This document shows positions 43,452 to 52,564 of a stretch of DNA of 64,000 nt, piece by piece (within the stretch, counting starts at the first letter, position 1; each line of letters starts with the position of its first letter). Source of the stretch: REEP01 sp964517265 (GTDB lineage Bacteria; Pseudomonadota; Alphaproteobacteria; Rhodospirillales; Defluviicoccaceae). Where the stretch lies: assembly GCA_964517265.1 (NCBI GenBank), contig CAZFBS010000006.1, positions 1 to 64,000 on the forward strand, read 5' to 3'. The position numbers were made by a program, and so were the translations under genes. Below the pieces are notes generated by a model. The model searched no databases. It was given only the letters and a program-made list of their open reading frames with translations, and was not told the origin of the DNA.

Positions 43452-44789
43452 TTAAAAGTTTTCCTTCAGCCACTGGCCAAAGCGGCCAAAGCGGCCGACG
43501 GGTTCCTCCGCGGGTCGATAGGTACCGTTCAGGCTTTCCGCGGCGTGCACAGCGGCATAACGCAACAATCCGATGGCCACCGCCAAAGCCGGTCCTGCCA
43601 TCGAATCAGGAAGTCCCGCCATCGGAAGCGGACGGCCCATCCGCACCCGCTTGTCGAGAATCATGCCGGCGAGGTCGGGAGCGCCCGGCAATTGGCTTGC
43701 TCCGCCGGTCAGCACCACGCGACGCCCGGCGACTTTGTCGAAACCCGCGTCTTCCAGGCGGGCACGGACAATTTCAAAGATCTCTTCGATGCGCGGCCGA
43801 ATGATATTGACCAGCATCGAGCGCGGCACATGGCCGGTGTCGGCCGTACCCTCCACCCCCATCGGCGGCACTTCAATCAGCTGACGATCGTCGGACGGCG
43901 ACGGCATGCAACTGCCGAACAGGGTTTTGATCCGTTCCGCCTGCGCCACCGGGGTCGACAGGCCGCGCGCGATATCGGTGGTCACCTGGACGCCGCCCAC
44001 CGGGATGCTGTCGGTGTGAATCAGCTCGCCGTCGAAGAACACGGCCAGGGAGGTGGTGCCGCCACCCATGTCGATCACCGTGACCCCGAGAGCAATTTCG
44101 TCGTCGACGAGACAGCCCAGGGCCGACGCATAGGGAGAGACGACTCTTTCCGCGATCTCCAGGTGGCAGCGGCTGATGCAGGTGGCGAGATTGCGAACCG
44201 GCCCGCTGGCGGCGCTGATCACGTGCAGGTTGACGCCGAGCCGCTGACCGAACATCCCCCGGGGATCAAAAATCCCCTTTGTTCCGTCGACGCTGTAGCC
44301 GATGGGGATGACATGAACGATCTCGTGGTCGTGGGGAATCTCGCCCATGAACGCCGAATGGTCGAGCACCCGGCGAAGATCGTTATCGCCGATCTCGTGA
44401 CCCGCTATCGAAATCTCATGCGCCGTCATCAGGGAGTGGGGCGAGCCCGCCGACACATTGACGAAGACCTGGCGGATGTTCTCGCCGGTCATCCGTTCCG
44501 CCGTCTCGACGGTGGCACGAATGGATGCCTCGGCTGCGTCGAGATCGACGATGGTCCCGCGCCGCATCCCGTGCGAGGCCTGATGGCCGATGCCGACGAC
44601 CTGCAGATCGCCATCGCCGGCTGGACGGGCAATCAAACATGAGGCTTTGGTGGTTCCAACATCGAGGGCCGCGATGAGTCCGCTGCGAAGGCTGTTCTTT
44701 TTGCCCTTTCTGCCGGTCCCGACCGCATCGTCACTGCCGCTGCCGTTCCCATTGCGCTCATGTTCTCCGTTGCCCCGCTCCCCGTTCAT
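43452..44789 (-). CDS. ftsA: Cell division protein FtsA
   Basis: Actin-like membrane anchor of the Z ring. 445 residues. An N-terminal extension of about 35 residues, Gly/Asn/Glu-rich and then basic (GRKGKK), precedes IAALDVGTTKASCLIA, the phosphate-1 motif; IDMGGGTTSLAVF is phosphate-2, and VVLTGGASQLPG lies near the adenosine motif. The C-terminus ends with an amphipathic GRFGRFGQWLKENF, the membrane-targeting helix. The ATG overlaps the ftsQ stop by ATGA. Confidence 0.97.
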   Translation of the reverse strand: MNGERGNGEHERNGNGSGSDDAVGTGRKGKKNSLRSGLIAALDVGTTKASCLIARPAGDGDLQVVGIGHQASHGMRRGTIVDLDAAEASIRATVETAERMTGENIRQVFVNVSAGSPHSLMTAHEISIAGHEIGDNDLRRVLDHSAFMGEIPHDHEIVHVIPIGYSVDGTKGIFDPRGMFGQRLGVNLHVISAASGPVRNLATCISRCHLEIAERVVSPYASALGCLVDDEIALGVTVIDMGGGTTSLAVFFDGELIHTDSIPVGGVQVTTDIARGLSTPVAQAERIKTLFGSCMPSPSDDRQLIEVPPMGVEGTADTGHVPRSMLVNIIRPRIEEIFEIVRARLEDAGFDKVAGRRVVLTGGASQLPGAPDLAGMILDKRVRMGRPLPMAGLPDSMAGPALAVAIGLLRYAAVHAAESLNGTYRPAEEPVGRFGRFGQWLKENF

Positions 44790-45643
44790 TTTTCTCCTTC
44801 CTTTCTGGCCGACTGTTCCTCCGGCCGGCTGTTCCGGCGCACAATGACCTGATCGGCAAAGCGCAAATCGACAGCCTGGATATCCCGCCGCAGCACCTGA
44901 TGGGTCCGTTCGTAGGCTGCGAGGCGAGCCCAGGCCTCGGACGGATTTTCCTCCGGCAGGCGAACGTCGATGCCATTGGCAAGGCGGAGGTTCCAGCGTC
45001 GCCCCCCGACCCGAACCGCCGCCTTGACTTGGTTTCGGAGTTCCGGCTGCCGCTCGAGAATTTCCACCAGCGCCTCGGCTCGGAGAGGAGCATCGTCACC
45101 GACGACAACCAGCAAATCCGCAAAACGACCGAGATTCCTCCGATCAATCACACGCCCATCCGCATGGATCAGTGCGAACTCTCCGTGGTGTTGCCACAGC
45201 GCCAGCGGTTTTCGCTCGGTAATCCGGACGACGATCATGTCCGGCAGCAGCCGCTCGACTGACGCCTCGGCGATCCAAGGCAGGGCGAGCAGGCGTTCGC
45301 GGGCCGCTTCGATATCGACGCCGAGAATGGCGCTTCCCTGCTCGGCGCCGAGAGCCTCCAATACCTGTTCGCGCGGCGTTTCGCGGCGGCCGATAACGAA
45401 GACCTCGTTGACGATAAGGCCAAGGCTGGTCGTGCCTTCGATCATCGCACTGGTTGATTGCCGTGCGAGCCGATGCGGAACCTCCGCCATCCACGCCCAC
45501 CACAGAGATCCGACAACCGCCAACAAACCGAGGCCACTCGCTGCCGCGAGCGCCATTCGGGTGCGCCACCAGGGGACGACCCGCCGCCGCCGTTGGCCGC
45601 GCCGCCCCGATGTCTCGCTCTTGCCTCGTTTCAAGAATCGCAC
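44786..45643 (-). CDS. ftsQ: Cell division protein FtsQ
   Basis: Bitopic divisome protein linking early and late components. 285 residues: a very basic cytoplasmic N-terminus, one transmembrane helix (about 30-50), a POTRA domain (about 77-147, containing VFVIGRRETPREQVLEAL and LPWIAEASVERLLPD) and a beta domain with ERKPLALWQHHGEFALIDADG-like sequence. Overlaps ddl by 13 bp upstream and ftsA by 4 bp downstream. Confidence 0.93.
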   Translation of the reverse strand: MRFLKRGKSETSGRRGQRRRRVVPWWRTRMALAAASGLGLLAVVGSLWWAWMAEVPHRLARQSTSAMIEGTTSLGLIVNEVFVIGRRETPREQVLEALGAEQGSAILGVDIEAARERLLALPWIAEASVERLLPDMIVVRITERKPLALWQHHGEFALIHADGRVIDRRNLGRFADLLVVVGDDAPLRAEALVEILERQPELRNQVKAAVRVGGRRWNLRLANGIDVRLPEENPSEAWARLAAYERTHQVLRRDIQAVDLRFADQVIVRRNSRPEEQSARKEGEK

Positions 45644-46536
45644 GTGGCGTTCTCCACCATCCAGCTCACCAGATCCGCGAACGCAATGCCCACATGGGCG
45701 GCCTGCTCGGGCACGAGAGAAGTCGGCGTCATGCCCGGCTGGGTATTGACCTCGAGGATGTAAAGAGTCGTTCCGTCATAGCGAAAATCGGCTCTTGAGA
45801 CGCCGCGACAGCCGAGCGCTCGGTGCGCGGCTTCGGCCTGCCGCAGGCATTCGCCATAGAGCGCATCGTCGATCGCGGCAGGAACGACGTGATGCGATCC
45901 GCCGGGCGCATACTTGGCGTCGTAATCGTAAAAGCCGCGGGCGGTGGTAATCTCGGTGACGGTGAGCGCCCGCTCTCCCATAACCGCAACGGTCAATTCG
46001 CGGCCCGGGATGTACTTCTCGATCATGACCTGACCATCCTTGGAACCCGCATCTTCCGTGCTCGCCTCCAGGACATCTCCCTCCCGGACAATCCGGATGC
46101 CGACGCTGGAGCCTTCGTTCAGCGGCTTGATCACATAGGGCGGGGCCATTACCGTCCCCGCTGCCAGCGCCTGCCGGTCGAGCACTTGATGCTCAGCCAC
46201 GGGAATGCCCGCCCCGGCGAACAGATGTTTTGCCATCGGTTTGTCCATTGCCAGCGCAGAAGCCAGAACACCGGAGTGGGTGTACGGAATCTCCAGAATG
46301 TTGAGCAGGCCCTGGATACAGCCGTCTTCGCCATAGCGTCCGTGAAGAGCGTTGAACACCACGTCCGGCCGCGGCGTCAGGGACGACAGCAGCCCGGCCA
46401 CATCGCGCTGCACATCGATGGCGGTGATCGCGTAGCCCGCGCCTTCCAGGGCGGCGCAGACGGCGGCACCGCTGACCAGCGAGACATCCCGTTCGGCAGA
46501 CCATCCCCCCATCAGCACGGCGACACGGCCCTTCAC
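45631..46536 (-). CDS. ddl: D-alanine--D-alanine ligase
   Basis: ATP-grasp enzyme making D-Ala-D-Ala for the peptidoglycan stem peptide. 301 residues. VAVLMGGWSAERDVSL at the N-terminus, ALHGRYGEDGCIQGLL, the ATP-grasp segments PYVIKPLNEGSSVGI and GRELTVAVMG, and the C-terminal LEVNTQPGMTPTSLVPEQA with metal-binding Glu and Asn. The GTG start at 46536 overlaps the murB stop (GTGA) and has GGAG eight bases upstream; ATG 46554 is a weaker alternative. Confidence 0.96.
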   Translation of the reverse strand: MKGRVAVLMGGWSAERDVSLVSGAAVCAALEGAGYAITAIDVQRDVAGLLSSLTPRPDVVFNALHGRYGEDGCIQGLLNILEIPYTHSGVLASALAMDKPMAKHLFAGAGIPVAEHQVLDRQALAAGTVMAPPYVIKPLNEGSSVGIRIVREGDVLEASTEDAGSKDGQVMIEKYIPGRELTVAVMGERALTVTEITTARGFYDYDAKYAPGGSHHVVPAAIDDALYGECLRQAEAAHRALGCRGVSRADFRYDGTTLYILEVNTQPGMTPTSLVPEQAAHVGIAFADLVSWMVENATCDS

Positions 46537-47492
46537 GGCGCCGGCTCCACGCATGCGCGATCGCGCTCGATGCCGCGTGCCGGAACCCCGAGCCGCCGAA
46601 TTTCCCAGTGCAGCATCACGCCGCACCGCTCCCATACCCGCCGGCGGACCTCCTCGCCCAATGCTTCGAGATCGGCGGCCGTCGCCGTGCCGGTGTTGAT
46701 CAGGAAATTGCAGTGTTTTTCCGCAACCATGGCCCCCCCCAGGGCGAGCCCGCGGCAGCCCGCGGCAGCAATCAGCTGCCACGCCTTGCCATTGGGCGGG
46801 TTGGTAAATGTGCTGCCGCCGGTGCGCACCCGCATCGGCTGGGTTTCCGCCCGCAGCGCGCGGATCTCCTCCATCCGCCGGTTGATCGCGGCCACCTCAC
46901 CGGGACGCCCGCGAAGGTGCGCGGATACAAACACCCAGTCCGCCGGCACCGCACAACTCCGGTAGCGAAAGCCAAGGTCGTCGCCGCTCAGGCGGTGGCG
47001 GCGGCCACCTGCGTCGAGCGCGTCGGCGGTTACGACGACATCCTTCATCTCGCCGCCAAACGCCCCCGCGTTCATCCGCAAGGCACCGCCGATGGTCCCG
47101 GGCACGCCGCTCAGGAATTCCAGTCCGCCCATCCCGGCGGCGCAGGCAACTCTGGCCACATTGACGTCCATCGCGGCAGCGCCGACATGCACATCGGTGC
47201 CGTCGACGGCAATCGCGCTGAATTCACGGCCCAGCCGGATGACGACACCGGGAATCCCTCCGTCGCGGATCAGCACGTTGGATGCCACGCCGAGTAGCGT
47301 CACCGGTACGTCCGCCGGTCGCGCCGCCAGAAAATGGCTAAGATCGTTGACATCCGCGGGACGGAACAGGACCTCAGCCGGGCCGCCCACGCGAAACCAC
47401 GTGATCGAAGCCAACGGCGCGTTGGCGGTGTAGCGCCCCCGTACGGGCGGCAACCGATCGACAAGGCGCGTCATGGCGCAAGCGGCGGTCAT
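46533..47492 (-). CDS. murB: UDP-N-acetylenolpyruvoylglucosamine reductase
   Basis: FAD enzyme that reduces enolpyruvyl-UDP-GlcNAc to UDP-MurNAc. 319 residues, type II form. FAD-domain segments WFRVGGPAEVLFRP and LLGVASNVLIRDGG, GVPGTIGGALRMNAGAFGGE, the active-site RTGGSTFTNPPNGKAW with the proton-donating Ser, and HCNFLINTGTATAADL near the end. Overlaps murC by ATGA and ddl by GTGA. Confidence 0.97.
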   Translation of the reverse strand: MTAACAMTRLVDRLPPVRGRYTANAPLASITWFRVGGPAEVLFRPADVNDLSHFLAARPADVPVTLLGVASNVLIRDGGIPGVVIRLGREFSAIAVDGTDVHVGAAAMDVNVARVACAAGMGGLEFLSGVPGTIGGALRMNAGAFGGEMKDVVVTADALDAGGRRHRLSGDDLGFRYRSCAVPADWVFVSAHLRGRPGEVAAINRRMEEIRALRAETQPMRVRTGGSTFTNPPNGKAWQLIAAAGCRGLALGGAMVAEKHCNFLINTGTATAADLEALGEEVRRRVWERCGVMLHWEIRRLGVPARGIERDRACVEPAP

Positions 47493-48931
47493 GTGCCACC
47501 TTTGGCGGCGCGCGGCAGGCGAGCCAAGCGAAGCTGCGCCAGTTCCGCCGGCAGGCTATGCGCCCACCGGCTGATGGTGCCGGCGCCAAGACAAACCACG
47601 ATGTCGCCAGGCTCAGCCAGCCGATCAATCGTCTCCGCCAACTGCTCCGGCGAAGCCAGCGGCACCGGCATCCGGTGCCCGCGCGCCTGCAGGCCCTCCA
47701 CCAACGCATCCCGATTGGCGCCTTCGATCGGATCCTCGCCGGCTGGGTAAACGTCGGCGACGACAACCACATCGGCGTCGTTGAAGCAGGTACAGAACTC
47801 CCCGAACAAGCCGTGCAGCCGGGTGTATCGGTGGGGCTGGACGATGGCGATGACGCGCCCTTCGCTGACTGAGCGTGCGGCCGCCAGCACCGCGGCGATC
47901 TCGACCGGGTGATGAGCGTAATCGTCGATGACGACAATGCCGTCGACCTCGCCGGTTCGAGTGAACCGGCGTCCGACGCCCTCGAACCGGGCCAACGCCC
48001 CACGCAACATCGCGTCGTTGATCTTGAGTTCCTGCGCAATACCCACCACCGCCAGGGCGTTCTGCACGTTGTGTCGGCCGAACATGGGCAGGAACAAATT
48101 GTCGATGATCCGCGAGGCATTCGTCTTGCGGTCGGTCAGGATCACTTCGAAGTTCACGCCGCCGGGCCGGGTCTCCAGATTGATGCCGCGCACATCGGCC
48201 TGAGGGCTGAATCCGTAGGTCACCACCCGGCGGTCCAGCACTTTGGGAATTAGAGCCTGCACTTCCGGATGGTCGACGCATAGGACAGCAACGCCGTAGA
48301 ACGGAATGTTGGAGACGAAGGCCGCGAACGCATCCTTCAGCGCATCGAAGCTCCCGTAGTGATCGAGATGCTCCGGATCGATATTGGTGACGATCGCGAT
48401 CGTCGCCGGCAGCTTCAGAAAAGTGCCGTCGGACTCATCGGCCTCGGCAACCATCCACTCGCCACTGCCGAGGCGTGCGTTCGATCCCCAGGCATTGATG
48501 ATGCCGCCGATGACGACAGTGGGATCCAGTTTCGCCGCGTCGAGGAGCGCCGCCACCAGCGATGTGGTGGTCGTCTTACCGTGAGTCCCGCCGACGGCGA
48601 TGGACCACTTCAGCCGCATCAACTCGGCGAGCATCTCGGCCCGCCGCACCACCGGCAGCAGCCGCGCCCTTGCGGCGACCACTTCCGGGTTGGTCCGCTT
48701 GACCGCCGAGGAGATCACGACGACTTCGGCATCGCCGAGATTGGCTTCGTCATGTCCGATCGCCACCGGCACGCCCATCTTGCGAAGACGCTGGGTGTTG
48801 TTGTTTTCGGCAATGTCGGAGCCCTGCACCGTATAGCCGAGATTGTGCAGCAGCTCGGCGATGCCGCTCATGCCGATGCCGCCGATTCCGACGAAGTGGA
48901 GCGTTCCTATGCTGAGCGGGAGCGCATTCAT
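47489..48931 (-). CDS. murC: UDP-N-acetylmuramate--L-alanine ligase
   Basis: Adds L-Ala to UDP-MurNAc. 480 residues. N-terminal UDP-binding Rossmann FVGIGGIGMSGIAEL, the ATP P-loop GGTHGKTTTT (114-123), ADESDGTFLKL, NIDPEHLDHYGSFD, and FGRHNVQNALAVVGIA; DDYAHHPVEIAAVL and QPHRYTRLHGL are in the C-terminal domain. Four-base overlaps with murG and murB. Confidence 0.97.
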   Translation of the reverse strand: MNALPLSIGTLHFVGIGGIGMSGIAELLHNLGYTVQGSDIAENNNTQRLRKMGVPVAIGHDEANLGDAEVVVISSAVKRTNPEVVAARARLLPVVRRAEMLAELMRLKWSIAVGGTHGKTTTTSLVAALLDAAKLDPTVVIGGIINAWGSNARLGSGEWMVAEADESDGTFLKLPATIAIVTNIDPEHLDHYGSFDALKDAFAAFVSNIPFYGVAVLCVDHPEVQALIPKVLDRRVVTYGFSPQADVRGINLETRPGGVNFEVILTDRKTNASRIIDNLFLPMFGRHNVQNALAVVGIAQELKINDAMLRGALARFEGVGRRFTRTGEVDGIVVIDDYAHHPVEIAAVLAAARSVSEGRVIAIVQPHRYTRLHGLFGEFCTCFNDADVVVVADVYPAGEDPIEGANRDALVEGLQARGHRMPVPLASPEQLAETIDRLAEPGDIVVCLGAGTISRWAHSLPAELAQLRLARLPRAAKGGT

Positions 48932-50070
48932 GCGGCCTTCCTTCCATTCTCGCCGTTTCGGCGTCCCGTTTCATCGGCGCCCAGCATCGTGCACACCAGC
49001 GCCGCCAGCCGGGCCGTCGCGTCCGGCTGACCGGCGTCCCGTGCTTGTACGGCGGCTGCCGCCAGCGTTTCCGGTGCCTGCCACAGCGTCTCAAGCCGCC
49101 TGGCAAGCCGTTCCGGGCTCAGATCTCCTTGCGGGATCATCCAGGCTGCTCCGGTGTCCGCGAGAGCCGCAGCGTTGGCGCTCTGGTGGTCGTCGGTGGC
49201 AAACGGATAAGGCACCAGAACGGATGGCCGGCCGACGCCGGTGATCTCGGCCACCGTCGACGCTCCGGAGCGGGCAATGATGAGATCGGCAGCCGCCAGC
49301 CGGTCCGGGATGTCGGAGAAAAAGGTAGCGAGGTCCGCTTGCACCTCGAGCGCAGCATAGGCTGCTCGCACCCGCTCGATGTCTTCCGGCCGGCACTGCT
49401 GGCAAATCCGCAAGGCTCGGCGAGCAGTGGCCGACAGGAGAGCGACGGCATCAGGCATGCAGTCACTGAAAACGCGGGCGCCCTGGCTGCCGCCGAGCAC
49501 CAGAAGATTGAACTCTTCGGACGGATCGTGACGCGGATAGGCAATCGCACGCGCGGCGATGAACGCCGGGCGCAGTGGCATACCGGTGCGGACGATTTTG
49601 GCTGTGGCGTTTGCAGGAACCTGCCGAACCTCAGCGAACGACGTCGCAATGCGTTCAACCCGGCTTGCCAGCAATCGGTTGGCCCGGCCAAGAACGGCGT
49701 TCTGCTCGTGGATCAGCGTTCGGCACCGCATGAAGCTTGCCGCCAGTACGGTTGGCGCCGATGCGTACCCGCCAAAGCCGACCACCAGCCGTGGCATCAA
49801 CCGCTGCAACAAGGCACGCGCCTCAAGCACACCCAGAGCCAGCTCGCGGATGCTGACGAGGCGCCCGACCAAGCCCTTGCCGGCAAGCCCGGCCGAGCGG
49901 ATCGGGTAGCGCTCGATACTCCCGAGACTTCCCGTGAAGGCACCACCGCGGCGGTCGGTGACCACCGCCAGCCGAATCTCATGCTCCCGCAACGCCGACG
50001 CCAGGGCTTCCGCCGGGAACATGTGCCCCCCGGTGCCGCCCGTAGCGAGAATGACCAGCGGGGCGCTCAT
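48928..50070 (-). CDS. murG: UDP-GlcNAc--lipid I GlcNAc-transferase
   Basis: Membrane-associated GT-B enzyme converting lipid I to lipid II. 380 residues. N-terminal glycine loop TGGTGGHMFPAEALA (G11-H16 core), VVGFGGYASAPTVLAA, HEQNAVLGRANRLLA, GGSQGARVFSD as the second glycine loop, and ARSGASTVAEITGVGRPSVLVPYP for the donor site. The start at MSAPLVI overlaps ftsW by ATGA; the longer frame runs into ftsW and is ignored. Confidence 0.97.
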   Translation of the reverse strand: MSAPLVILATGGTGGHMFPAEALASALREHEIRLAVVTDRRGGAFTGSLGSIERYPIRSAGLAGKGLVGRLVSIRELALGVLEARALLQRLMPRLVVGFGGYASAPTVLAASFMRCRTLIHEQNAVLGRANRLLASRVERIATSFAEVRQVPANATAKIVRTGMPLRPAFIAARAIAYPRHDPSEEFNLLVLGGSQGARVFSDCMPDAVALLSATARRALRICQQCRPEDIERVRAAYAALEVQADLATFFSDIPDRLAAADLIIARSGASTVAEITGVGRPSVLVPYPFATDDHQSANAAALADTGAAWMIPQGDLSPERLARRLETLWQAPETLAAAAVQARDAGQPDATARLAALVCTMLGADETGRRNGENGRKAA

Positions 50071-51191
50071 GAAACCCACCTCGGGCTCGGTCGCTCGCGG
50101 GTCAGCGCCAGCACGATCCCGATCGCCCATGCCAGTGCAATCGTGGACGAGCCACCGTAGGAAATGAACGGCAGGGTGATCCCCTTCGGAGGAATGATGT
50201 GCATCGAGGAGGCCATGTTGACCAGCGCCTGCATTCCGAACTGGGCGAGCAATCCGGCACCGGCCAGGACCACGAACAGATCCCCGTCCTTCAGCGTCCG
50301 CGAGAAGCCGCGCAGGACCACGAACGCGAACAAGGCAACGACCAGAAGACACAGCAGGACACCGAACTCTTCTCCGGCCACAGCCAGAATGAAGTCGGAA
50401 TGCGCGTCCGGAAGAACCTGCTTGACCCGTCCTTCACCCGGACCTCGGCCGAACAGGCCGCCGGCCTGGAACGCTTCCAGCGCGCGGTTGACCTGGTATC
50501 CTTCGCCGCTGGCGGGATCGAGAAAATTGTCGATACGCTCGCGAACATGGCTGAACATGAAATAGGCGCCGATCCCGCCGCCCATGAACAGCCCGATGCA
50601 TAAAATGACAATGATGACGGGAAGGCCGATCAGGAACAGCTGAACGAAGAACACCCCGGCCACCATCAGTGTCATGCCGACATCCGGTTGCTTCAACAGA
50701 ACAAAGGCGCACACGCCGAGCAGCACGGTTGCAACGATGTAACCCGGGAACTTCGGGTCCAGACGATTGCGGCTGATCAGCCATGCCGAGACGACGGCAA
50801 ATGCCGGCTTGAGGAACTCCGAGGGTTGCAGCGACAGCCCGCCGATGTACAGCCACCGGGTCGCCCCCTTCACCTCCACACCGTAGTGAAGAGTCGCTGC
50901 GGTCAGCGTCAGGGCGCCGACGAACACCAGCAGCGCAAACCGCTTGACACCGGTCGGTGAGAGCAAAGAAGCGAGCAGCATTGCCAGGATTGCAAGAGGC
51001 AGGTAGGTGAACTGGCGGCGCGCGAAATGGAAGGCGTCGAGGCCGATACGCTCCGCCACCGCTGGCGAAGCAGCCATCGTCAGCACCACGCCAATCAGGA
51101 TGATGACACCCACGGCCGCGAGCGACCAGCGGTCGACCGTCCACCACCACCGGCTGATCAGACTGGTATCGGTGCGGGTGAGGCTCGTCAT
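50067..51191 (-). CDS. ftsW: Division-specific peptidoglycan polymerase FtsW
   Basis: SEDS-family glycosyltransferase acting with FtsI at the septum. 374 residues, about ten transmembrane segments. SEDS hallmarks include WLYIGGLSLQPSEFLKPAF, AFQAGGLFGRGPGEGRVKQ, LPDAHSDFILAVAGEEFG and the C-terminal IPPKGITLPFISYGGSS. Overlaps murD and murG by 4 bp each. Confidence 0.97.
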   Translation of the reverse strand: MTSLTRTDTSLISRWWWTVDRWSLAAVGVIILIGVVLTMAASPAVAERIGLDAFHFARRQFTYLPLAILAMLLASLLSPTGVKRFALLVFVGALTLTAATLHYGVEVKGATRWLYIGGLSLQPSEFLKPAFAVVSAWLISRNRLDPKFPGYIVATVLLGVCAFVLLKQPDVGMTLMVAGVFFVQLFLIGLPVIIVILCIGLFMGGGIGAYFMFSHVRERIDNFLDPASGEGYQVNRALEAFQAGGLFGRGPGEGRVKQVLPDAHSDFILAVAGEEFGVLLCLLVVALFAFVVLRGFSRTLKDGDLFVVLAGAGLLAQFGMQALVNMASSMHIIPPKGITLPFISYGGSSTIALAWAIGIVLALTRERPSPRWVS

Positions 51192-52561
51192 CTGCCAATC
51201 GCCTCCACCAGTGCCCGAAACGCCTCTCCCCGCGCCTCGAAATTGTTGAACTGATCGAATGACGCACAGGCCGGTGAGAGCAGCACGACGGCGTTCTCTC
51301 CGTTGGTCTTGGCCTGAAGACGCGCCGCCGCGACGGCATGTTCCAGATCGCCTGAAAGCGTAACCGGGACCTTACCGTTCAGCTCCCGCGCGAAGTCGGA
51401 AGCCGCCTCGCCAATCAGATAGGCATGGCGAACCCGGCCAAGGTAAGGGGTAACGGCGGCGAGGCCGTCCTCCTTCGGTCTTCCGCCGGCAATCCAGTAA
51501 ATGTCGTCGTAACAGGCCAAGGCACGGGCCGCCGCGTCGGCATTGGTCGCCTTGCTGTCGTTGACATAGGCGATCCCGTCGACGCGACCGATCACCTCCT
51601 GGCGATGCGCAAGCCCGGGAAAGGTCCTGATTGCATCCGCAGCAACCTCGGCGGCCACGCCAAGCGCTCGCACCGCCGCGAACGCCGCAGCAGCATTTTG
51701 CCAGTTGTGCGCCCCCGGCAGCGTCGGTGCGTCGCGCAGGTCCAGCACATGCCGGCATGCCTCTCCCGCCGCCGCCTCATAAAGGACGCCGTTGACGGCA
51801 AATACGCCGCTCGTCTGCCGGCAACCGGAAATGGTGACGATCTTGGGCCCCGCCTCTTTCATCATCTCGGCGGCGATCGCGCTACTGAGCTTATCGTCGA
51901 CGCCGATGATGGCGGTGGCGCTGGAAGTCTGCCGATGGAAAATGCGTCGCTTCGCCGCAACGTAGCCGTCGAGCCCGCCATGACGGCTGAGATGGTCACT
52001 GCTGATGTTGAGCAGCACGGCCACCCGGCAGGCCAATGAAGGAGTCAGCTCCAGCTGATAGGAGGAAAGTTCCAGCACGTAGATGCCGCCGCGGCCAAGC
52101 GATGCCAATTCCAGCGCTGGGACACCAATGTTGCCACCGGTCTCGACGGCACAGCCAGCGGCCTTGAGGATGTGGCCGATCAGCGCCGTCGTGGTCGACT
52201 TTCCGTTGGTGCCGGTGACGCCGACAACCTTTGCCGCCGGCTGACATTGCAGCAGGAGCTCAACGTCGCCGATGATCGGGCACCCTTTATCTCGCAGCCG
52301 TACCACCACCGGGTGCGGCTGCGGATGGGTGTGCGCAATTCCCGGGCTGAGCACCAGAGTGGAGACATCTGCGAGATCGTGTCGATGCAGATCGACCACC
52401 GGCACGCCCTCGCGGGTGGCCACATCCCGTGCCGCCGCATCGTCATCCCAGGCCCACACCTGCTTGCCGCCGGCGAGCAGCGCCATGGCTGCGGCGCGTC
52501 CACTGCGGCCAAGACCAAGGACGGCGAACAAGTGGTCAGGAAGGGCGCTGAGGTCGATCAC
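51188..52561 (-). CDS. murD: UDP-N-acetylmuramoylalanine--D-glutamate ligase
   Basis: Adds D-Glu to UDP-MurNAc-L-Ala. 457 residues. AVLGLGRSGRAAAMAL at the N-terminus, the P-loop GVTGTNGKSTTTAL (114-127), ELSSYQLELTPSL, NISSDHLSRHGGLDGY with the metal-site His, GAHNWQNAAAAFAA, and YVNDSKATNADAAARAL in the C-terminal domain. Starts 3 bp after mraY ends and overlaps ftsW by ATGA. Confidence 0.97.
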   Translation of the reverse strand: MIDLSALPDHLFAVLGLGRSGRAAAMALLAGGKQVWAWDDDAAARDVATREGVPVVDLHRHDLADVSTLVLSPGIAHTHPQPHPVVVRLRDKGCPIIGDVELLLQCQPAAKVVGVTGTNGKSTTTALIGHILKAAGCAVETGGNIGVPALELASLGRGGIYVLELSSYQLELTPSLACRVAVLLNISSDHLSRHGGLDGYVAAKRRIFHRQTSSATAIIGVDDKLSSAIAAEMMKEAGPKIVTISGCRQTSGVFAVNGVLYEAAAGEACRHVLDLRDAPTLPGAHNWQNAAAAFAAVRALGVAAEVAADAIRTFPGLAHRQEVIGRVDGIAYVNDSKATNADAAARALACYDDIYWIAGGRPKEDGLAAVTPYLGRVRHAYLIGEAASDFARELNGKVPVTLSGDLEHAVAAARLQAKTNGENAVVLLSPACASFDQFNNFEARGEAFRALVEAIGR

Positions 52562-52564
52562 CGC

